Assembly (NCBI GenBank): GCA_964577365.1
Contig: CAZNYP010000003.1
Span: 1-64,000 of the forward strand
Length of the DNA: 64,000 nucleotides
Reading direction: 5' to 3'
From: JAGOVB01 sp964577365
GTDB taxonomy: Bacteria; Patescibacteriota; Minisyncoccia; Phycocordibacterales; PALSA-1337
Positions 38,217 to 48,504 of this stretch are shown in pieces. Each line of letters starts with the position of its first letter. Within the stretch, counting starts at the first letter, position 1. The notes beneath the pieces were generated by a model. The model searched no databases and was not told the origin of the DNA. It saw nothing but the letters and a program-made list of their open reading frames with translations. A program made the position numbers and the translations under genes.

Positions 38217-41200
38217 ATGCCCCACCCGTTTATCCATCTCCACGTACACAGTCACTACTCTCTCCTAAACGCCCTCCCAAAGATCGATGATCTCGTTGCA
38301 AAAGCAAAGGAATTTGGTATGCCTGCCCTCGCTATCACCGATGCTGGAAACATGTATGGAGTGATTGATTTTTATATGGCGTGTGTCAAAAAAGGGATAA
38401 AACCGATCATCGGTGTGGATTTTTATGTAGCGATCCGCACCCGTACCGATATGCAGGCCGGAGTAGATAGTCGCCGACATCGCATGGTCCTTTTGGCCAA
38501 GGATTTTGAAGGATACAAGAACCTCATAAAGCTCGTCACCCACTCCCAGCTCGAAGGATTTTACTACAAACCCCGTATCGACCGCGAGCTCATGGAAAAA
38601 TACAGTCAGGGCCTCGTCGCGATCGCTCCTTCTTTTTCGAGTGAGATATCAGCAGCACTCAAGATGCGCGATATAGAAAAGGCAAAAGAAAAAATAGCCT
38701 GGTACAAAAAAGTATACCCAGATTTTTATATCGAGATCACCCGTCACCCAGAGATCGACGGTCACGAGGGGCTCATGAACCAGCTCATAAAGCTCGCGGA
38801 GGAGACACAGACGCCCATCGTCGCAGCACACGATGTGTACTATATAAACGAGGATGATCGTGCGGCACGTGATACCCTCATGCTCGTAAATAGTCATAGC
38901 GATGGGAGCGACAAGACAGACAATGATGATGAAAACTTTTCTTTTATATCACCCGAAAAAGCAAACGAACTATTTGCTGATATTCCCGAGGCACTCGACA
39001 ATACGCAAAAGATCGCCGATATGTGCAACGTCACCCTCACCCTCGGCAAATGGCTTTTCCCAAAGTATGTAGTCGAAAGTGGTCTCTCATACGATGAGGA
39101 ACTACGCCGTATCGCCTACGAAGGTATCCCGAAACGCGGCCTTTCACTCACAAAAGAAGTTACCGACCGCCTCGACTACGAGCTCGAGGTTATCAAAAAC
39201 AAAGGGTATGCCCAGTACTTTCTCGTGGTGACAGACCTCCTCAAATACGCACACGATCACGGCATCCTCACAAACATCCGAGGATCGGTAGCAGGATCGC
39301 TCACGACATATGTAACACGGATCACAAACGTAGATCCACTCGCCTACAAACTCCCCTTTGAACGATTCCTGAACCCCGAGCGTCCATCGGCGCCCGACAT
39401 CGACATGGACTTTGCCGATAACCGTCGCGACGAAGTGATCGACTATGTGCGTGGAAAATACGGATACGACAAAGTAGCCCAGATCGGGACATTTGGAACA
39501 ATGATGGCAAAAGGAGCGGTGCGAGATGTCGCTCGAGCAATGGGATATCCATACGATGTAGCAGATCGTATTTCCAAACTCATACCCATGGGTGCACAAG
39601 GTTTCCCCATGACCATCGACCGCGCACTCGAAGAAGTGACTGAGTTCAAAGATCTATACAGCAAAGACGCTGACACCAGACGCATCGTCGATATGGCAAA
39701 GAAAATCGAAGGCTGTGCACGTCACATCTCGGTACACGCCGCTGGTGTAGTGATCGGTCCCGAGGCACTCATCGAATACGTACCGCTCCAGTACGATACA
39801 AAAGGTGATAAAAAAATCATCACTCAATACGACATGTACGCTGTGGGAGAGGATGGAGNNNNNNNNNNTCGGACTTCTCAAATTCGACTTTCTCGGTATC
39901 AAAAACCTCGCCATCCTCGCCGATGCGATCGATCGTGTAAAGAAAATCGAGGGTGTACATATCGATATAGATGAAATCCCTCTCGATGATGCAAAAACAT
40001 TTGAGATCCTCGCAAAGGGTCAGACCACCGGCCTCTTTCAGCTCAACGGTACGGGTATGACAAAATTCCTCGTCGATCTAAAACCAAGTACCATCCATGA
40101 TATAAACGCGATGGTGGCCCTCTACCGTCCAGGACCGCTCGAATCGATCCCCGAATACATCGAGCGAAAACACAATCCTGAAAAGATAAAATACCTCGAT
40201 CCGCGCATGAAAGATATTCTAAACATGTCATACGGAGTGATCACCTATCAGGATGACGTCATGATGATTGCGATAAAGCTCGGTGGATACTCATGGCTCG
40301 AAGCGGACAAGCTCCGAAAAGCGATGGGTAAAAAGATTCCAAAAGAAATGGAAGAACAAAAAGGAAAGCTGATGGATGGCCTCGTCAAAAATGGAATGCC
40401 AGAGAAAAAGGCTACCGAGCTCTGGAAACTGATCGAGCCATTTGCTGCCTACGGGTTCAACAAAGCACACGCTGCGAGCTATGGTCGCGTGGCGTACCAG
40501 ACTGCATATATGAAGGCGAACTTTCCCGCTATATACATGTCAGCCGTGATGACCGCCGACTCGGGTGATGTAGAGAAAATCGGTGAATTCGTGGCTGAAT
40601 GTAAACGCATGGGTATCGAAGTCCTCCCGCCAGATATCAACGAGAGCTACAGCCAGTTCACCGTGCTTCCCGAAAAGAAAAATACTATCCGCTTTGGACT
40701 CGTCACCATCAAAAACTTTGGCCAGGGTATAGCGAGCTCGATCATCGACGAGCGCAAGCGTGGAGGAGTCTTTACCTCCCTCACCAACTTTCTCGATCGG
40801 GTGCGTGATCGAAATTTAAATAAAAAATCATTGGAGGCTCTCATAAAGGCTGGTGCCCTCGATATGTTCGGCGTCGATCGTGGAGTCCTCATGGGAAACA
40901 TCGAAAACCTCCTCGCCTACAACAAAGAACATGAAAAACTTCCAACAAACCAAGATTCGTTATTTGGTTTTATGACAGATACGAGCACACTGCCTACATT
41001 GAAATTGATGGACGTAGAAAAGGTGGGCGAAAAAGAACGTCTCGCATGGGAAAAAGAGCTCCTCGGTCTCTACATCTCTGGTCACCCACTCGACCCCTAC
41101 AAAGACAAAATAGCAGCACGTGATTTCAATATTTCAAAAGCACGCGAAGTCGAAGATCCAGAAAAAGAAGTGATCATCCCATGTATCGTTGAGATGGTAA

Positions 41201-41406
41201 AACCTTTTGCCACCAAAAAGGGCGACATGATGGCATTCCTCACCCTCACCGACTTTAGTGGCTCGATCGAAGCAGTTGCTTTTCCTCGAGTATTTGAGAG
41301 TAGCAAAACCCTCCTCCAGGTAGACAAATGCCTCGCAGTCCGGGCAAAAGTAAATGAGCGCAACGGTACAAAAAGTCTCATCATAGAAAAAGTGAAGGAG
41401 TTGTAG
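38217..41406 (+). CDS. dnaE: DNA polymerase III alpha subunit, interrupted by gap
   Basis: 1,059 residues when the ten N are removed (3,180 nt, an exact codon multiple). PHP domain: IHLHVHSHYSLLNALPKIDD. Polymerase: NIRGSVAGSLTTY, PDIDMDFADNRRDEVIDYVR (catalytic Asp pair), HAAGVVIGPEALIEYVPLQY and AAYGFNKAHAASYGRVAYQT. A C-terminal OB fold follows (IPCIVEMVKPFATKKGDMMA). The start is ATG 38217, not the in-frame ATG at 38202 that overlaps the -10. Joining the gap edges gives GEDGVGLLKFDFLG, the expected sequence. Confidence 0.96.
39859..39868. other. Assembly gap inside dnaE, probably zero length
   Basis: Deleting the ten N makes the codon GTC across the join, restores the frame and yields the conserved GLLKFDFLG motif without missing residues. 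Confidence 0.85.
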
Positions 41407-41418
41407 TAGTATACTGGT

Positions 41419-43143
41419 ATGAATATCGAACACACACGACACACCCTCGCGCACCTCCTCGGTGCTGCGGTCCTTGAGCTATACCCTGACGCAAAGCTCA
41501 CCATCGGTCCTGCGATCGAAAATGGTTTCTACTACGACTTTGAGTTTTCTACTCCTTTCTCAGATACTGAGCTACCAAAAATAGAAAAGAAAATGCGCTC
41601 ACTCCTCCCTTCTTGGAAAGAGTTTTCACACCGCGAAGTATCAAAGGACGAAGCCCTCACTCTCTACAAAGACAATGTGTATAAGACCGAGCTCATACAC
41701 GGTATCGAAGGAGCCATCACCCTGTATACTGCAGGCAAATTTACCGATCTCTGTCGTGGAGGGCATCTAGAAAATCCAGCAAAAGAAATAGCCGAGGGTT
41801 CATTTAAACTGACAAAAAGTGCCGGAGCATACTGGCGTGGAGATGAAAAGAACAAAATGCTCACTCGTATATACGGTCTCGCATTTGAAACAAAAGCAGA
41901 ACTCGAAGCATATGAGAAACAAATCGAAGATGCAAAAGCTCGTGATCATAAAAAGCTAGGTAAAGAGCTGGGTCTTTTCACTTTCTCTGATCTCGTTGGT
42001 GCTGGACTTCCCCTTTGGACCCCAAAAGGAACCGTGATGCGCGAAGCACTTGTCGACTATGTATGGAGTCTCCGAAAACCATTTGGATATCAAAAGGTAA
42101 CCATTCCACACATTACCAAAAAGAGCCTCTATGAGACTTCTGGTCACTGGGCAAAATACGCTGATGATTTGTTTAAGATAGAAACTCGTGAAAAGCATGT
42201 GTACGCAATGAAGCCGATGAACTGTCCGCATCATACACAGATTTTTGATTCTGAACCTCGTAGCTACAAACAAATGCCTCAGCGATACTGCGAGACTACA
42301 ATGGTCTACCGTGACGAACAGTCAGGAGAGCTTTCAGGACTTGCACGAGTACTCGCCATCACTCAGGATGACGCACATGTCTTTTGTCGTGAAAACCAGA
42401 TCGAAACAGAAGCAGGATATGTTTGGGATATTATCCAGACTTTCTACAAGACATTTGGTTTCGAAATCGCTATTCGCCTCTCTCGTCGTGATCCACAACA
42501 CCCAGAAAAATACATGGGAAGTATAGAGACCTGGGATCGAGCAGAAAAAACTTTAAAAGACTTTGTTGAGAAAAAAGGTATTGCATGGATCGACGGTATC
42601 GGAGAAGCTGCATTTTATGGTCCAAAACTTGATTTTATGGCAAAGGATTCGCTCGGTCGTGAATGGCAGGTAGCGACTATCCAGCTCGACTTTGTTCAGC
42701 CAACAAACTTTAAACTTACTTGCACAAATGAAAAAGGTGAGAAGGAACCGGTAGTTATGATTCACTGTGCGGTGACTGGGTCTATCGAACGCCTCCTCGC
42801 CATCCTCATCGAGCACTATGCGGGAAATTTTCCACTATGGCTTTCTCCAGTTCAGGTAGCAATCATCCCTGTTCGTGAAAATCACAATGTAGTAGCAAAA
42901 GAACTTTCAGAAAAACTGCTTGCACTCGATGTTCGTGTACAGCTTTTGAATGATGATGAAAATCTAGGTAAAAAAATACGGGCAGTGAAGAATCAGAAAA
43001 CTCCTTACACGATCATTATCGGTGACAAGGATATCGAAGCTGGAAAAATCACTCTCGAAAGTCGCGATCATGGACAGGTAGGTCAGCTCGATACTGCGGA
43101 GGTTATTGAAAGGATTGTGAAGGAAATAAAGGAGAAGAAATAA
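41419..43143 (+). CDS. thrS: Threonyl-tRNA synthetase lacking TGS domain
   Basis: 574 residues. It begins at the N2 editing-like domain (HTRHTLAHLLGAAVLELYPD, TDLCRGGH), so the N-terminal TGS domain of bacterial ThrRS is absent. Zinc ligands occur in MKPMNCPHH, ITQDDAHVFC and MIHCAVTGSIERLL; motif 2 is CETTMVYRDEQSGELSGLAR. It charges tRNA-Thr, a cognate of which is at 50985. Follows dnaE by 12 nt, with a TAGTAT box 6 nt before the ATG at the end of dnaE. Confidence 0.96.
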   Translation: MNIEHTRHTLAHLLGAAVLELYPDAKLTIGPAIENGFYYDFEFSTPFSDTELPKIEKKMRSLLPSWKEFSHREVSKDEALTLYKDNVYKTELIHGIEGAITLYTAGKFTDLCRGGHLENPAKEIAEGSFKLTKSAGAYWRGDEKNKMLTRIYGLAFETKAELEAYEKQIEDAKARDHKKLGKELGLFTFSDLVGAGLPLWTPKGTVMREALVDYVWSLRKPFGYQKVTIPHITKKSLYETSGHWAKYADDLFKIETREKHVYAMKPMNCPHHTQIFDSEPRSYKQMPQRYCETTMVYRDEQSGELSGLARVLAITQDDAHVFCRENQIETEAGYVWDIIQTFYKTFGFEIAIRLSRRDPQHPEKYMGSIETWDRAEKTLKDFVEKKGIAWIDGIGEAAFYGPKLDFMAKDSLGREWQVATIQLDFVQPTNFKLTCTNEKGEKEPVVMIHCAVTGSIERLLAILIEHYAGNFPLWLSPVQVAIIPVRENHNVVAKELSEKLLALDVRVQLLNDDENLGKKIRAVKNQKTPYTIIIGDKDIEAGKITLESRDHGQVGQLDTAEVIERIVKEIKEKK

Positions 43144-43158
43144 ATATAAAAAAACATA

Positions 43159-43188
43159 AGCCCCTCCGAAAACGGCAGGGGCTTTTTG
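43159..43188. terminator. Terminator between thrS and the 43191 gene
   Basis: AGCCCC-T-CCG, loop AAAA, CGG-CA-GGGGCT, then TTTTT rightward; leftward TATGTTTTTTTAT follows, so it works in both directions. Confidence 0.8.
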
Positions 43189-43190
43189 CG

Positions 43191-43362
43191 TCACATTTNN
43201 NNNNNNNNTCTCGGCTTCTCGTAGAGCCTGGGCCAAATCAATGCCCAGTCCTCGAAGAAGATCTTCGCGCTCTCGGAGTTCTTCCGGAGTCGCCTTTTGC
43301 TGCATACCTTTGAAGGTGATGGCAGCAATGCGGAGAAGATCAGACCGACGGAAGTTATCCAT
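43191..43362 (-). CDS. Small hypothetical protein, interrupted by gap, islet gene 2
   Basis: MDNFRRSDLLRIAAITFKGM, then QQKATPEELREREDLLRGLG and DLAQALREAE up to ten N at 43199-43208. Closing the gap with zero bases gives Glu-Lys-Met-TGA and places the stop just before the terminator, so the protein is probably 53 residues. Helical, charged, unknown. Its ATG overlaps the stop of the upstream 43355 gene by 8 nt, so translation is coupled. Confidence 0.6.
43199..43208. other. Assembly gap near the 3' end of a small gene
   Basis: Ten N. Zero-length closure gives a natural TGA stop upstream of the terminator. Confidence 0.8.
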
Positions 43363-43762
43363 TGGCCACCTCCTCCTGAAGATGCTGGTATGCGATCTGA
43401 ATCGCAAGAGCTCCGCGAGCCGCACGGTGAGGGTAGTTCCTGATCCAGGATCCACTCTTCCCTGCAGCAGTCAGATTTCGAGCCAAAATGCAGAGTGCGT
43501 CGTCAGTTGCGGTGTGGATGTGATGACGGACAGAATCCACCTCACGACACCTATCACTGACGGCTTCACCCGGCTTTGGGCAAACCTCCATGAATTCAAC
43601 AACCGTCTCTGCGTATCGTACGCAAAGCCCGACCGTAGACCTCAGGAGTTCTGTCAAATCGTCATCGTCACACATCTCGCGCAGTGCGGGCAGAGTGACT
43701 TTTGCTCTTGCGACCGACGTACCAGCACCCCCTATGTGGTGTAAAAGAACGGTTCGGTTCAC
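43355..43762 (-). CDS. Hypothetical protein, islet gene 1
   Basis: 135 residues from GTG 43762 (NRTVLLHHIGGAGTSVARAK). Helical and soluble, with EMCDDDDLTELLRSTVGLCV and KSGSWIRNYPHRAARGALAI. Not recognised. Promoter: TTGACC, 18 bp, TATAAT (complement of 43770-43775) with TGC, only 7 nt from the GTG, so this islet is leaderless but keeps a -35. GC-richer than its neighbours. Confidence 0.65.
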   Translation of the reverse strand: MNRTVLLHHIGGAGTSVARAKVTLPALREMCDDDDLTELLRSTVGLCVRYAETVVEFMEVCPKPGEAVSDRCREVDSVRHHIHTATDDALCILARNLTAAGKSGSWIRNYPHRAARGALAIQIAYQHLQEEVANG

Positions 43763-43826
43763 AGGCTATATTATAGCACAAAATAGCCATTTAGGTCAAT
43801 ACCTTATAATATGGCTTGTTTTGGAC

Positions 43827-45395
43827 CTATTTCTTGGTAACAATAAGGTATATAACCGTTCCAAACAGCACGATGATGACGAGTATAGCGACGATAAACC
43901 ACGGTACGCCGATGAGTGCCTTTGAGGCAGCATCAGTGACTGAATCCCCCGCTGTAGGAGTCTCTACTGCAGGCAGTGTAGGCTTTTTTATGACAGGAGT
44001 TTTGATCACCGGTTTTTTTACTGTTGATCCAGTGATGAGCACATTTGTACTACATGATTTTGTAGCACTCTTTCCTGCCGAATATACGGTGACCATCGCA
44101 TTTTTATTTCCATTTGTTTTGTAGGCGGTGGCAACACTTTTTTGTGCACCAGAGAATCCATCAGACCCTGACCAGATATATGTGTATGCTCCGTTTCCAC
44201 CAGTCGGATATGCAGTCCAGGTAACTGCGGTGTTTGGAGTACCTACAGTCGGACTTGCTGAACATGAGACATTGAGCGCTGAAGTATTTCCATTGTATTG
44301 ATAGCTATCACCTACCGTGACACTCTGGGCACATGAACGACTGACGGTACGGCCACGAGAAGTGACACGGACAGAGGCACTCTTTCGTCCAGCATAGTCA
44401 TACGCCACGGTGATATAACGACCTCGAGCGTTTAGTCCTTCGGTACCAGACCAGCTGTATGTGTATGAGCCATTTCCACCAGAGGCATTGGCCTGCCAGG
44501 TCATGCGCTCTCCTACATCTGCGGCGTATCGATCGGGATAGCATGAGACAGAAAGTTGTCCGTAGTAATCGTCATCGTCGTCATCATAGTCATAATTATC
44601 CTCCTCATATACATACACAGTTCCACATGAACGAGTGACTGTCTGAGTACCTGAGGTCACGCGAACTGTCGCGGTTTTATTTCCATCATTGTCATATCTG
44701 ATCGTGACATCATTACCGCTTCCATCAAGTCCCTCAGACCCGCTCCAGTCGTAGCTATATGAGCCAGTTCCTCCATAGACATCAGCATTCCATATCACAC
44801 GATCGTCCTCCTCGACTGATGAATCGTCAGGGTAGCAGACAACGTACAACGAATCGTATATCGGTGGTCGAGGATTTGGTGGACGTGGTGGTTCGTATGG
44901 ATCTGGATCGTCATTTATCACACCTCCAGTGATACGTGAACCATTGTGATCGAACTGTACCATTTTCTTTTGAGTACCGTCTGAGCTACACATATAGGCA
45001 TTGTATCCATTCCACACGGATACATCTCGCCATCCTTTTACAAAGGCATACCATACATATCCCACATCGTAGGATCCGCCAAATCGGGCCCCATTTGCAT
45101 CATAAGTCGGTCGAGTCCCAATGCCACTCATACCACAGACGAGGTTGTCAGCAGAAGCGATATTTGTGCGCCATGGACATGCTTCACCACTGAGGCATAG
45201 TCGGATGACATTTTTTCGACAGTAAAGTTCGAGACTGTCATCATACTGGTTATTTCCATTGTCATCGAGATATCCTTCGGCTATAGAAAATACCAGTCCT
45301 TCTCCACTACATTCGTTTGTAGCTGCGTATGTTTCGGTATGTGCAACAAGGAGGAATGTGAGAATGAAAAATATAGAGAGAAGGATTTTCTTCAT
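43827..45395 (-). CDS. Surface protein with three Ig-like repeats and C-terminal anchor
   Basis: 522 residues. Signal peptide KKILLSIFFILTFLLVAHTE. Three tandem beta-domains of about 75-80 residues each contain the pattern C-Y-P/S ... W-x-A ... GGxGSYxYxWSGxEG, as in PKD/SprB-like folds, each with a Cys pair. An acidic Asp/Tyr linker (YDYDDDDDDYYG) joins two of them. A Pro/Thr/Lys spacer precedes a final membrane helix (FIVAILVIIVLFGTVIYLIV). Likely displayed on the cell surface. TATAAT 6 nt upstream of ATG 45395 contains the stop of gyrB. Confidence 0.85.
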   Translation of the reverse strand: MKKILLSIFFILTFLLVAHTETYAATNECSGEGLVFSIAEGYLDDNGNNQYDDSLELYCRKNVIRLCLSGEACPWRTNIASADNLVCGMSGIGTRPTYDANGARFGGSYDVGYVWYAFVKGWRDVSVWNGYNAYMCSSDGTQKKMVQFDHNGSRITGGVINDDPDPYEPPRPPNPRPPIYDSLYVVCYPDDSSVEEDDRVIWNADVYGGTGSYSYDWSGSEGLDGSGNDVTIRYDNDGNKTATVRVTSGTQTVTRSCGTVYVYEEDNYDYDDDDDDYYGQLSVSCYPDRYAADVGERMTWQANASGGNGSYTYSWSGTEGLNARGRYITVAYDYAGRKSASVRVTSRGRTVSRSCAQSVTVGDSYQYNGNTSALNVSCSASPTVGTPNTAVTWTAYPTGGNGAYTYIWSGSDGFSGAQKSVATAYKTNGNKNAMVTVYSAGKSATKSCSTNVLITGSTVKKPVIKTPVIKKPTLPAVETPTAGDSVTDAASKALIGVPWFIVAILVIIVLFGTVIYLIVTKK

Positions 45396-45402
45396 GTATA
45401 TA

Positions 45403-47433
45403 TTATATATCAATTGTGGCTTTATTTGCATTCGACTGAATAAAGAGTTTTCGTGCTGGCACATCGGTACCCATGAGCATGTCGAACACCTTGTCCGCAT
45501 CCTGTCCATCGTCGATGGTGACTTGCTTCAAAATACGCACTGCGGGATCCATAGTGGTTTCCCAGAGCTCTTCTGCGTTCATCTCTCCGAGACCCTTGTA
45601 TCGTTGTATGTGTACCTTTGCCGGCTTCTTTGGATCTTCTTCGACAGGTATCTCCTCGCCTTCAGCGATCTCCTGGATCTCTGGGACATCATTGCCAAGT
45701 GCTTTTATTTTTTCTTCATCACTATAGAAATACATGATTTCCTTTCCTCGCTTTACTTTGTATAGCGGTGGTTGAGCGATATAGACATAGCCGCCATCGA
45801 GCAGTGGTCGGAAGTATCGGTAGAACAATGTGAGAAGAAGTGTACGGATGTGTGCACCGTCGACGTCGGCATCTGTTGCGATGATGATTTTGTGGTAGCG
45901 GAGATTTTCTAGATTAAAAGTATCTCCGATCGCGGTACCGAGCGCGAGGACGAGGTTTTTGATCTGCTCTGAGGCGAGCATGCGGTCGAGGCGGGCACGT
46001 TCAATGTTGAGGATTTTTCCTCGGAGTGGAAGGATGGCCTGAGTACGTCGATCGCGACCAGTTTTGGCAGTACCTCCCGCAGAGTCTCCCTCTACGATAA
46101 ATAGTTCTGACTCTGACGCGTCTTTTGTCTGACAGTCAGCGAGCTTTCCTGGGAGGGTCATTCCTTCGAGGGCTCCTTTTCGGAGGATCGAATCTTTTGC
46201 TGCCTTTGCAGCTTTTCGAGCCTTCATCGCGAGGACTACCTTTTGAATGATTGCTTTAGCATCATCTGGATTTTCTTCGAGAAATGCTCCGAATGATTCG
46301 GCAAACACCGTAGCTACAGCACCCTGTGCCTCGACAGTTCCCAATTTTGCTTTTGTCTGTCCTTCGAACTGGATCTCGCGGATCTTTACAGAAACAACCG
46401 CAGTGAGTCCTTCGAGTACGTCATCTCCGGTAAAGCTGTCTTCGCCATCTTTTACGAGATTGTTTTTCTTTGCATAGGTATTGAGGGTACGAGTGAGGGC
46501 AGTTTTGAATCCGGTCACATGTGTTCCTCCTTCGGCGTTGTAGATATTGTTTGCAAAAGCAAGCATGCGTGATGATACATCGTCGGCATACTGGAGTGCG
46601 ATCTCTACTGACTCTACTCCTTCGGCTGGTTTTTCAATATAGAAAATATTTTTGTGGAGTGGAGTGAGGATATGATTGGTAAATCGAACGAGTGAAGCGA
46701 GGCCTCCTTCGAAATAAAACGTGTGTGACGGTGCCTGGATACCTAGGTCTCGAACATAATAGTCTTTTACTTCGTCGATCTCTACTTTGCTCTCACGCGC
46801 ATCAATAACCCCGATGCGAAGTCCTCGGACGAGATATGCCTGCTGGCGCATGTGGTTTACAATACGATGAAAATCAAAAGTTTGTTTTCCGAAAATGATT
46901 TCATCTGGTTCAAAGGTAACGATAGTACCGTTTAGCTTTGATGAGCCGATCTTTTTGACTGCTGCTTTTTTCTTTCCCTGAGAGTACTCCTGCATGTAGA
47001 CACCACCATCACGATGCACGACTACCTGGGTGTATATAGAAAGTGCGTTTACCACAGACGCTCCCACTCCGTGGAGACCTCCAGATACTTTGTAACCTTC
47101 ACCACCGAATTTTCCTCCGGCATGGAGCACGGTCATGATAGTCTCAAGTGCTGAGACTTTTGTCTGCTTTTGGATGTCGACTGGGATACCTCGTCCGTTG
47201 TCAGCGACACGTACGCGATTGCCAGGGAGAAATGTGATCTCGATATCGTTACAGTGACCTCCCATCGCTTCGTCGCGAGAGTTGTCAAAGATCTCAGTAA
47301 TCAAATGGTGAAAACCATCGGGACCAGTGGTACCGATGTACATACCCGGACGCTTTCGTACCGGTTCTAGCCCCTCGAGGACCTGGATCGAATCTGCACC
47401 GTAACTCTCCTTCTTTTTAGGGTTTTCAGCCAT
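45403..47433 (-). CDS. gyrB: DNA gyrase subunit B
   Basis: 676 residues: GHKL ATPase (EIFDNSRDEAMGGHCNDIEI, ADNGRGIPVD, GGKFGGEGYKVSGGLHGVGA), transducer domain, Toprim (LFIVEGDSAGGTAKTGRDRR, IIIATDADVDGAHIRTLLL) and the C-terminal QRYKGLGEMNAEELWETTMD. With GyrA it supercoils DNA; ParE is possible by sequence alone. TATAAT (near 47458) leaves about a 25-nt leader. Its TAA stop lies within the -10 box of the next gene. Confidence 0.95.
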   Translation of the reverse strand: MAENPKKKESYGADSIQVLEGLEPVRKRPGMYIGTTGPDGFHHLITEIFDNSRDEAMGGHCNDIEITFLPGNRVRVADNGRGIPVDIQKQTKVSALETIMTVLHAGGKFGGEGYKVSGGLHGVGASVVNALSIYTQVVVHRDGGVYMQEYSQGKKKAAVKKIGSSKLNGTIVTFEPDEIIFGKQTFDFHRIVNHMRQQAYLVRGLRIGVIDARESKVEIDEVKDYYVRDLGIQAPSHTFYFEGGLASLVRFTNHILTPLHKNIFYIEKPAEGVESVEIALQYADDVSSRMLAFANNIYNAEGGTHVTGFKTALTRTLNTYAKKNNLVKDGEDSFTGDDVLEGLTAVVSVKIREIQFEGQTKAKLGTVEAQGAVATVFAESFGAFLEENPDDAKAIIQKVVLAMKARKAAKAAKDSILRKGALEGMTLPGKLADCQTKDASESELFIVEGDSAGGTAKTGRDRRTQAILPLRGKILNIERARLDRMLASEQIKNLVLALGTAIGDTFNLENLRYHKIIIATDADVDGAHIRTLLLTLFYRYFRPLLDGGYVYIAQPPLYKVKRGKEIMYFYSDEEKIKALGNDVPEIQEIAEGEEIPVEEDPKKPAKVHIQRYKGLGEMNAEELWETTMDPAVRILKQVTIDDGQDADKVFDMLMGTDVPARKLFIQSNANKATIDI

Positions 47434-47508
47434 ATTTTTGGGTGTTTTTATGGGGTTATTATAGCAAATTTACCTTGTTTATGCTACTTATTTTTATACA
47501 AAAGTTAA

Positions 47509-47535
47509 ACCCCGCAGACCTAAGTCATACGGGGT
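47509..47535 (-). terminator. Terminator of the 47580 islet gene
   Basis: ACCCCG (47509-47514) and CGGGGT (47530-47535), with an inner GAC/GTC pairing; leftward TTTAACTTTTG follows. Confidence 0.7.
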
Positions 47536-47579
47536 GGATGTTTGTGAAAGTTACTCCTCTTTTTTAGTGGAACGTACCA

Positions 47580-48341
47580 CTATTTAGCTGCGGGCCCAGG
47601 GTTGTTCGCGAAGTAAATCGAGTCGCGTACAAAACTGAAGATATCTTCCCCTTCAACCAAAGCAACACTCCACACCCTCCTCTGATGAATCGGCCGACCT
47701 TGATGGACGAGAAGGAAACCAACACGATCTGCCCTCCTGGGTGAACCGTTTTGATGCGGTGTCTCTGTAAGGAGCACTGGAAAAATTACCTCCCTGTGCT
47801 CAGTCAGTCCCAACTTGTCATCACCTTCGTGGATGTCGTCCCGGAGGAATCCCAGGACCTTGTGGATGGTCCAAAGGGCATGACGCTTGTAGAGAATAGC
47901 CCAGATCTCATTATCTGCCCCTTCATGTTGGAGCACCTCACGGAATACAGGCCACAGACCCACATCCGAGGTACTACGAATGATGTCACATCGATAGGGC
48001 CAACACCGGTCGTTGCATGTCGTGTAGCGATCGACCAAGCGACCAAGCGCATCGAGTGAGAAGCCAGATAAAGTGAGGTGATCACCTACATCTTCGCTTC
48101 GATGACCTTCGCACAAAGACACGTCCAGTCGTTCGAGTTCAGTGTACCGTGAAGTTTTGACGGCTTTCACGGGCAGCCTTTCTCCGACCAATCCCTTGAG
48201 TCGAGAACGGGTCAGAGCAGGCTTGCCGATCAATTCTTCGACGACATCGAAGGTGAGACCGATTTTGCCGAGTTGTTGTGCGATGACGGCCATGAGCTGA
48301 AGAGCCTGGCCGGACGTAATGGTTTTTGCCTCATTGTTCAT
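47580..48341 (-). CDS. Hypothetical protein, single-gene islet
   Basis: 253 residues from ATG 48341 (MNNEAKTITSGQALQLMAVI). Contains KPALTRSRLKGLVGERLPVK, a Cys/His-rich centre (DRYTTCNDRCWPYRCDIIRS) and EHREVIFPVLLTETPH. I recognise no family; the clustered Cys residues may bind a metal. Promoter with a -35 (TTGACT, 17 bp, TAATAA) and a leader of about 125 nt (48342-48465), and a hairpin terminator at 47509. GC-richer than gyrB and pheT on either side. Confidence 0.65.
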   Translation of the reverse strand: MNNEAKTITSGQALQLMAVIAQQLGKIGLTFDVVEELIGKPALTRSRLKGLVGERLPVKAVKTSRYTELERLDVSLCEGHRSEDVGDHLTLSGFSLDALGRLVDRYTTCNDRCWPYRCDIIRSTSDVGLWPVFREVLQHEGADNEIWAILYKRHALWTIHKVLGFLRDDIHEGDDKLGLTEHREVIFPVLLTETPHQNGSPRRADRVGFLLVHQGRPIHQRRVWSVALVEGEDIFSFVRDSIYFANNPGPAAK

Positions 48342-48473
48342 GAGTTTATACCCTTTCAATGTTGTTTTGCTATAGACTTAGCCCACACGGGTTTTCGTCA
48401 CAGCGAGAAGGAGCCCTGTTGAGCTACTTTTTGCTATGACGAATACGCAATATCAAAGACCTTTTATACATAC

Positions 48474-48502
48474 TTATTATCATAAAATCTGAGAGAAGTC
48501 AA
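48474..48502 (-). promoter_or_regulatory. Canonical promoter of the 47580 islet gene
   Basis: Minus strand TTGACT (complement of 48497-48502), 17-bp spacer, TAATAA (complement of 48474-48479). Confidence 0.55.
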
Positions 48503-48504
48503 TA

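Noticed and set aside
39805..41406. dnaE as two separate genes
   Set aside because: The break is made only by the ten N; removing them restores one frame with conserved sequence.
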